Source: Schistosoma mansoni
Lineage: Eukaryota > Platyhelminthes > Trematoda > Strigeidida > Schistosomatidae
Assembly (NCBI RefSeq): GCF_000237925.1
Contig: NW_017386009.1
Span: 992,001-1,056,000 of the forward strand
Reading direction: 5' to 3'
DNA: 64,000 nucleotides
The position numbers were made by a program, and so were the translations under genes. The notes beneath the pieces were generated by a model that searched no databases, had not been told where the DNA came from, and was given only the letters and a program-made list of their open reading frames with translations. This document shows positions 47,601-56,600 of the stretch, piece after piece (the stretch's first letter is position 1; the number at the start of each line of letters is the position of its first letter).

Positions 47601-50600
47601 CTCCGTGGTGTGAAAAATTCCCCAGGCAGACGCAATGTCGTGCCGTAAACAAGTTCAGCGGCGGAACATTGAATATCTGCCTTTAGACTCGTTCTGATTC
47701 CCAGGAGGACGAGCGGAAGGGTTTCGTACCAATTGTTGTTTTCGTGTGCTCGAAGAGCACTTTTAAGTTGGCGATGAAACCGTTCAACTAAACCGTTTGA
47801 TGCTGGATGGTAGGCGGTAGTGCGTATGCGTTCCGTACCAAGCAGCCGTGTTAGTGAGGAGAATAATGCGGACTCAAATTGTTGTCCTCGGTCAGTCGTG
47901 ACAGTCGAGGGACAACCGTACAGAGCTATCCATCGTTCTACGAAGCGGTGAGCGACTGTCTCCGCCGTAATAGACGTGATGGGAATAGCTTCGGGCCATC
48001 TTGTGAAACGATCAATGCACGTGAGTATGTGATCATACCCGTGCGATGGTGGTAATGGTCCTACAATGTCTATGTGAACGTGATCGAAGCGAGCATCAGG
48101 CGTAGCGAAAGTGCCAATAGGGGCAGCTACGTGCCTGTGCACTTTTGATCGTTGACATTGTAAACATTGTTTTACCCACATACGGACATCTTTATTCATT
48201 GACGGCCAGACGTATCGTGCAGCGATGAGGCGTAAGGTGGCTGCGATACCAGGATGAGATAGACCATGAAGGGCATCAAAGACGAGACGGCGATAAGCGG
48301 AGGGTACGATGGGTCGAGGGAGGCCCGTGGAAGTATCGCATAGGATAGTACCTGAGCTAGTAGCTAGGGGTACTTCCCGACACTGAAGGGACGTAGACTG
48401 TTGTGCTTCCGTGCATGAAGTATCGTTTGCTTGGGCGGCGGCTATAGCAGGTAGGTCAAGCATTGGCAAAGTAACTGCATTAAGTTGGATACGTGATAAA
48501 GCATCAGCAACACAGTTCGACTCGCCTTTGACGTGACGAAGGTCTGTCGTGAACTGGGAGATATAGTCCAAATGTCTGCACTCTCGTGGTGAGTAGCGGT
48601 CAGACTTGGTATGCAGAGCATACGTTAAGGGCTTATGGTCGGTGAATAAGATGAAATTACGACCTTCTACAGCGTGCCGGAAATGTTTGATGGCGCAGTA
48701 GGCTGCTAGCAGTTCGCGACCAAAAGCGCTATATCTCGTCTCCGTGGGAGTGAGGTGTCGTGAGAAAAATTCGAGGGGCTGCCAACTACCGGAGATATTC
48801 TGTTGCATAACGGCTCCTATGGCGAAATCCGATGCATCAACCGCTATACTAAGCGTGGCTGATGGGTCAGGATGCACGAGAAGTGTGGCTTGAGCTAGGG
48901 CCGTTTTGATATCTGAAAATGCAGTACGTGCGGCGTAGTTCCATTCCAGTTTGCGTGGATTACCGCGAAGTAAATCGGTTAACGGTCGTAACTGTTCTGC
49001 CGCGTGCGAAATGAAGCGTCGGTAGAAGTTGACCAAACCGAGAAATGCCTTCAGTTCCTTGAGTGTGGACGGTGCAGTGTACTCCATTATAGTACGTACT
49101 TTATCCTCACAAGGTAGAATACCCTCATGCTTAATAACATGACCTAAGAATTTTATTTCCTTCTTCCCGAGTTCACACTTGTCGGGGTTGACTATTATTC
49201 CATTATCCGAAAGGCGCTGGAATAGTAGCGTCAGGTGTTGGTAATGTTCATCTACGTTTGATGATGCGATTAGCAGGTCATCAATATGGACGTGAACAAA
49301 ATCTAGGTCTCGTACAATGCTATCGATAAACCTTTGGAAAGTTTGAGCAGCATTCCGTAATGCAAATGGCATTCGTAGGAACTCAAATAAACCGAAAGGA
49401 GTCGTGATAGCAGTTTTCTCTATATCTTCAAGAGCGACTGGGATCTGGTGATATGCTCGTACCAGATCGATCTTGGAAAAAATTGTCGTGCCCTTGAGTG
49501 ATGCCGTGATGTCATGTATGTGGGGGATGGGATAGCTATCGAAACGTGTAGCTGTGTTTAACGCTCGGTAGTCTCCGCATGGTCTCCAACTAACCCCATC
49601 CTTCTTTCGAACCATGTGGAGAGGTGAGGCCCAAGGACTGTGAGAAGGACGAATAATACCAGTAGCTAGTAAATTGTCAAACTCACGTTTAGCGAAAGCT
49701 GATTTGTCCGGTGCCAGTCGGCGAGGTCTTGCCGTGACTGGTGGTCCGCGGGTGACTATGTGGTGTACCACACGATTGGTCACCGATAGAGTCTCCTCGA
49801 GAGGTTTAGTTAATTTGGGGAATTTCTGAAATAAAGCGTGGAATAAATCGTCACGCGAATGAAATACACCTGTGATTCGGTACGCGTTTGTGTGAACTTT
49901 AGAGCCCATAAAGTTGCTGTTCGACGAAGTATCAATTAGCTGCAGCCTACGTGAATCGACTAGCAATTCATAGTGCTGTAGGAAATCGATACCGAGTATA
50001 GCTGTGGGAACATCGGCAATGATGAACGTCCACAGATACTGTCGTCGGTTGCTCAGGTTGACCGTAAGTTGTCGTGTACCATAGGTGGGAATGACTGAGC
50101 CATTCGCAGCGCGTAGTCGAAGCATAGTGGCTTGAGACTTACTGTTACCGATAGGTACGACAGAAACTTGGGCACCCGTATCCACAAGGTACCTAGCGTT
50201 GGTGCGATAATCGTGCACGTAAAATAAACGGCCAACCTGAGGTGAAGTACCGGCGAGTACAGCCGCATTTACTCGCCGGCTGAGGAGTTTCCTGCCTTGT
50301 ATGAGCAGGGAGCTCGACAATGACGGGCACCGGCCCCGAAAGCACGGTGAAACCAGCACCAACCTGGACTCGCTTCCGAAACCGCCTTCTGGCGTGGCTT
50401 GGAAGATGCCCGCTTGGGGCGAGTCGTTACGGCTTTTCGAGATTGTGACCTGGGTCGGGGGGCGTAGGGGGCTGGCACATTTGCGCGGTCTCGGAAACTG
50501 AGACGAGTATGGATACATCTGTCCCTATCCCCATGAGCCGGAGGTCGTCTAGCATCGAGATCAACGTTAGAACGGGAAGTACTAGCAACCAAATAGTCGT

Positions 50601-53600
50601 CTTTGGTGTTAACTCGTGCTAGAATCTTATCTGCTATGAAGGCCACCTTGTTGAGCGGGGTGTCCTCGATCAGAGCCGTAAGGGTTGGCTGGATACTGAC
50701 TGGTAAGGCTTCTAGCCACAACTCTTTGACTATCTCAGAGTCATGTTTCCTGCAAGGGATTGCAGGCGCGTGAGGTGGTGGCTCGGCTTAGCATCACCCA
50801 TAGGATGACGTGCTAATAGTGTCCTCAATCGTTCCTCTCTAGATGGGAGGAAATGTCGAAGGATGGCATCCTTAAGACGGTCATAAACGTTCGGAACGTT
50901 CGGATTGAGGACAACCTCACGGACAGCGGTTAGGTGATCCCCGGGCAATGATTCCAAAGCGTAGGCGTACTTCTGCCTTTGATTGGTTATGCGGCGGATC
51001 TCAAATTGAGATTGCAGTGCCGCGAACCAGACTTCTGGATCATGAGGGATGAAAGGAACCGGTCGAAAACTGATAACCTGTATCTCGGAGTCTATCATGT
51101 TTATGTTATTCTTATCGTTATCTACCATATTAAGTTGCCAAAATATTATATATTGAAAAATATCAATACGAATATATGCAACAGATGTGGATAGATAAAT
51201 AGACTCACCGGATTGATCTGGTTTGGAGAATTGGCCAAGTTTGACTTGTGCTCGATGGATTGGGTTACCAGCTGTATTGCGTGTTCCAAATACGGCTCAC
51301 CAGTTGTAGTGGATGTCGAGTCGTGGACGGACTATGATCACCACTACTATTCGATTACGCGTCCAAAAACGACTTGGTTCCCTTGATAGCCCGTAAATCA
51401 GAAGGCTTTACTAGTCCAGATCAAGTATATTTATTGGCGATCTCGTGGTATCGAAATAATACCGAGACGTGCCAAAGGGTACAGGCGAAATGGGCAGTGC
51501 GTGAGCAAGTTCGAGCCAAACAAGGCGGATAGCGAAACAAGAAGTGAAACTGATACAGTTAAACAAATACAGTAAAACAATCTCTGGTACAATTGGTTAC
51601 AATAATAATAATTGTTTCTGTTATTCCAATCGTGTTCTTATCGAGACTGGCCGGTCACTACACATGTATGTGCCTGGTCCTACGTTGTAGCTGACTGACT
51701 GACTGACTGACTATAATCCGATATAAAAAGCTTTGGATGTTTACCGATTCGGGTAGAAGTTTATGCTGATGATGTCGTCGTTCAGAAGGACGATGAAAGC
51801 TCCACGACCAAACCAACCAGCTCAGAGAGCATAACTCCATCAAAATCACCCACCTGAGCTATAAATCTTCTCCACCATCTCAAATTCAGAATAGTCCTAA
51901 GTGATGTGAATCACCACTGAACCACTCTTAGAACTAGATTGTTTACACTAATTAATAAATGGAAAGTCACTTGTGTTATCCTATCTCATATTTGGATTGA
52001 ACTGAGTAATTTTGGAGAAGCACAATTTTATACAGGATACAAGCATGTGTTTGTTGTACAAGTTAAAATACAACACAATGCAAGTCTTACCTTCTAAGAT
52101 TAAGTGACTAGCTTCGACTTCCAAAGCTCATGCCTTCACTTTCATGCACGCTTAGTCTTATGTCTATTGGATAGCATAATCTAAACAATCACTGTTTCCT
52201 ATGTGATGACGGTCCTCGTAGAAAACACCTATTCAGTTGTTTAGTTTGCCCATGGATTTTTATGATGAATGATATATGGTAGTGTGTTGTCGAACCACAA
52301 CTGTTATTAATTACATTGCAGGCTCATCATCAAAATAGTGTTGGTTATGAAGGCGAAAAATAGCAGGCTTATGTCCTACATATAGAAGTTAACTTAATTT
52401 TGGATAGACAATAATACATATATCTCGGTAGCTGGAACTGAGTTCGAACCCATATGGGAAATGATGGAAGACAAGGGGACAAACCACTAAGGCACAATTT
52501 CACAATAATCTTTATTCACCAAATCCTTTCACTTACTTATACATTAAGCATTTTGTTGAATATATCTAATGTTTCTAATGTTTCTCTTCATTTTGAAGCA
52601 TCATTTAACACAACGAACACTCGATCAACAGTATAAAGAGGTTAAACGTGAAACGAATCTTAGTCATGTTCAGAGATATGGTGATACGGTAAGCACCTAC
52701 TATATATGTGACTAAATATGTGACACTCAGTCGATTTGTTAATGACAGGCAATGTCATACTGCTAATCACAATTGATTGATCACTGTGTGGCACTCGTTA
52801 GCGAGATGTATCTGTAATCTTGGGGAACTGGTGCTCCCCGACGGATTCGACCCAGTGTCACTCAGCTTTACACTCAGAGACGTTACCACTGAGCCATTCG
52901 GGCCGCGACCGACCTCCTGTAGGACTGAGATGTAATCACAATTGATTGATCACTGGGTGGTGATCAATGTCATGCGTGTCAAGTCTTTGCTGACGAGTGC
53001 CAAGTAGCACGAAACCCGGGTCCAGGGTTTCTTGTTGACCACCTCCAACCACCATCTTAATGTCATACTGCTAACTTGACAATTGAATAATTATTGATAA
53101 AATTGTAATACATTATTTTCTAGTTAAGGTTATGCACATGATTGTCATAGTTTGTGTTATGGTTGAGATAATACTTAGTCACCCAAGTTGAAGTAAATAG
53201 TTTTACAAGTAACCACTCTCCTAAATCTTGATCAAATGTATAATCTATAAGGGAGAGGCCGAATATCAGGAGGTTCCGTGTCATTGGTAGCTGTCAACCA
53301 AAATAGTTCAGAACATTATTCACTACTTCACTGTTCTAAGATCAGCTGTTTGAACATGTAGGTTTTGAACTGTTCTAAGTGAGCTGATTGTTGAAACAAC
53401 CTTAAGGGCTATAAGACTGTGTTTGAGCTAACATTGTCATGTGAACACCCTCCTACCAGAAACCGATCAGTAGAACTTCTATATAAGAGATTATAAACTC
53501 AGAGTGGTGTAGGAATAATTCAGGAGAGTAAAGGAGAAGTAAAACAGAACTTTATCAAAGTAGTTGATAATTAACTAGTAAGTTTACCAAACTCTGAACA

Positions 53601-56600
53601 TATCTCGTAATGCATCTCTTTTGTTGTGAAATAAAACACATGCATCCAAAGCGATGTGATTTTGACACTAAATCATTTAATGAAATGATCTTACATTCAA
53701 ACAACATGCTATCAGTTATTGTGGAGTATCGATAAACCGCGATACTCGGCTTTCAATAGTTATGATGATGATGATGCCTGATTATTTGTAACAGTGAATG
53801 AAATCAAATGATTGACTGTTTCAGAATAACTCGTGTTCAAAACATGATGATATCATTTTAATTCATGAATATACTCGATGAATGGTTACACCGTGTTCTC
53901 CAAACTATGTTACACTGATGAATTATTTAGATTTCTTTGAAGATCTTCAATATTATTTCAACAGTGAACTACAAAGTGTCGTTGACGGAGAGAGGAACTA
54001 CAATGAACAATCGAATTTAATGTCTTTTGTTTACTTGTTTGTCTAATTGCTTTTGATAGAGAATGGGTAAATTATACGTTAGTGAATTTCAAGGAAGTCG
54101 AGATAAGTCTTCATCTGAGAATGATGAACCTCCAATGAAGGTAAGTCATACTTAATTAATGTGTAATTACTTCTATAAAACAACTGCCAAATGTTTCTGA
54201 TCAACATCTTGTAGGTGAACGACTAACAGATTCCTGACAACCTTCATGTTACATATGGATATCATTTACAGCTTATTATTGTTTTAATTATCATCAAATA
54301 GTGATATTAATAGGGTTTTCCATTAAAAATATACATCTGGTTTCTTCCAAGTATACTTGAAGTGCTCATCTGTTTGGAACAAAATACGCTGGTGGTGAAC
54401 TGAGAGCAAGAATATCAAGATGATTGTGTAATTATTAAATAACTCTTCATTAACCAAATACCTAATACATAGGCGCCATACAAACCCCATTTGACTTGTG
54501 TGAGGGCTGTGATACTGACCGGGTGCCCAAGCCGAAGCAGGTGGTTTTCTTAGGGGGCCACACCCTGAGGCTTTGACCGAAAGATCTGATCCATAAGGCA
54601 GTGGAGCATCGTGAGGAGATGCAGTCCCATGGTAGCCGGCGATCAACGATTGATTCATACGCCATTTGTACCTTTAGGATACTGGAGTCAGCTCATGTGC
54701 ACCATTGGTTTGGAATCAGGGTTTTCGAACTCCCCTAAGTGGATTCGCCGTGTCCACCAACCCGGTTAAAGCGCCGGACATTCTCTTTTCGTTCTTTCAA
54801 TTTCGTAAACAACACTCGCGTTGAAGAAGACAGTGAGTAGGGCTTCGCTGACAGAGGCTTTATACGCGTGGCCATATGAGAGTATTTCGAGATGGAGAGT
54901 GGACTCTCCTCCCTCTCATCCGTACCAGGGCATTTGGGGGCTCATTAACACAGGAAATCTATGCATTATCACGAATAGCCATCACTAATATTTATCCCAT
55001 TCATAGAGGAATTAATTGTTTCGGATTGGAGTTTAAACGATATGATTGAGTGGATAATGAAGACACTAGAAACTGATTTGCACTAATAAGATATAAACTA
55101 AAAACAAATTCGGTTGTTAACCACAATACCATATGTTTCAGTTAGGTGTGGGAATAGAGAAAGACGATATATTTGATCGTTGACTACAATGAATTGATAT
55201 CTTGCGAGAAGACGACATCAAAGGCACATCGCTTATCAACATATAATGGTAATGGGAAAATGAGTGGATGATTTATGTTCCTTGATCGAACTGCCGAATG
55301 AACAGTCAAGTAATGTCACCTAGATCACTCATCAGTTTGGAACAATGTTTCAGGTAGAAACACTTTCAAATACATTGGTCAACAAACTGTGTTGATTTGA
55401 ATTCAATTGACTAACGCTTTCAACTATGAAAATACTAAATCTCCACAAAAAACCCCTTCTGATAATAATAATAATAATAATAATAATAATCATATACTCA
55501 CTAGTGACTGACTTCAAGAGGTAAATCCAGGAGTTCTAGTGAGAAACAGCGACCAGTGGAGTTGAAACCACGTCTGTTGTGAGATATGAACTCATTGAAG
55601 ACAATCGGTGAACGGTTGCTCAACTTCGTGGATTGGTTGAAGTTAGACAATGACACCATCGGATGCCGGTTGGTTCAGTGGTCTATCGGCTAAATGCTCT
55701 GGCGCGAGACTGGTATGTCCTGGGTTCGAACCTCGCGAAGCGAGGTCGCGGATGCGCACTGCTGAAGAATTCCATAGTAGGACGAAACGGCCGTCCAGTG
55801 TTTCCAGATTTTTGATGGTGGTCTAGCTTCAATTGACTCACGCTTTCAACTATGAAAATACTAAACCTCCACAAAAACCCCTCCTGATTTTAATTCCGTC
55901 ATTTCCGATCAACAAACTTGATGTTTCAAAATGTCAATATTTTGTCAATCGAATTCAAATTTCATAATTGAAACAAACACTAGATAAACATCTCTATGTT
56001 TTATTGTCATTTAGCCAAGACATTCCGTCGCTTCGAGAGATATTCCATTGCATACTCTACATCGTCAAATAATGATGACCAATAATGCAGAAGACAAAAG
56101 CTTTCTGATGCAAATTCTTGGTTTGAAACTGAAGGTGAGGTGTTTTTCCCCTGAGCTTTACTTATTTAACTCTGTTGATGTATCCACTCTTTTCCACTTA
56201 TTGTTACATGACACTGATTTCCAATATATCCAAAACCTCCTAGAATTATCACAATAATCTAGATGTAAATATTCAACTACATAGACAATTCTGATAAATC
56301 TTTTATATATTTTGTCCTTCCAACGAGTCGACCTCAATGACAACTTTTACGGTGATGTTAATATTTTCAAGTGGTAGTATCTTCCGGAAGTTGATTTGAC
56401 TAATCAGTCTCTCATGACAAATGTGCTATCTGTACAGACTGTCTCATGAATGCCATGTAGTCACAAGTTCGAATTAGAGTTAGAAGGATGACAAACAATG
56501 GTGTCCAGGAGGAACATGTTGTTTTAATCTAGTCTTGTCAGGTGGACTAACCTTCATCCCAGTGTTGTTGCTTATCAACGAACTGGAACCTGGTACACTT

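Larger units (their letters stand above)
46092..51662 (-). mobile_element. Ty3/gypsy LTR retrotransposon, CsRn1/Boudicca-like
   Basis: A 5571-base fossil element on the minus strand, inserted into the 3' UTR of LINE E with a CATG duplication at 46088-46091 and 51663-51666. It has two 358-base LTRs (46092-46449 and 51305-51662) that look essentially identical, so the insertion is young. A tRNA-primer-like site (TGGTGAGCC) follows the 5' LTR; tRNA-Trp priming is usual for CsRn1-type elements, so that is an inference. Gag-like sequence lies at 50269-51128. Pol sequence (47018-50518) shows protease, reverse transcriptase, RNase H and integrase, in the order typical of Ty3/gypsy. Gag and pol use different frames, as is common in the family. 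It looks close to whole, with perhaps one or two breaks. No envelope-like region was recognised. Confidence 0.93.

Noticed and set aside
54323-54658. ORF ([16 protein letters not shown] type), also at 26722 and 36551
   Set aside because: It lies in repeat F. Other F copies break the frame, and no domain or start/stop conservation supports a protein.
55467-55492. CRISPR-like or satellite repeats
   Set aside because: Simple ATA repeats inside a SINE C insertion. No spaced direct repeats exist anywhere in the window, and the organism is eukaryotic.
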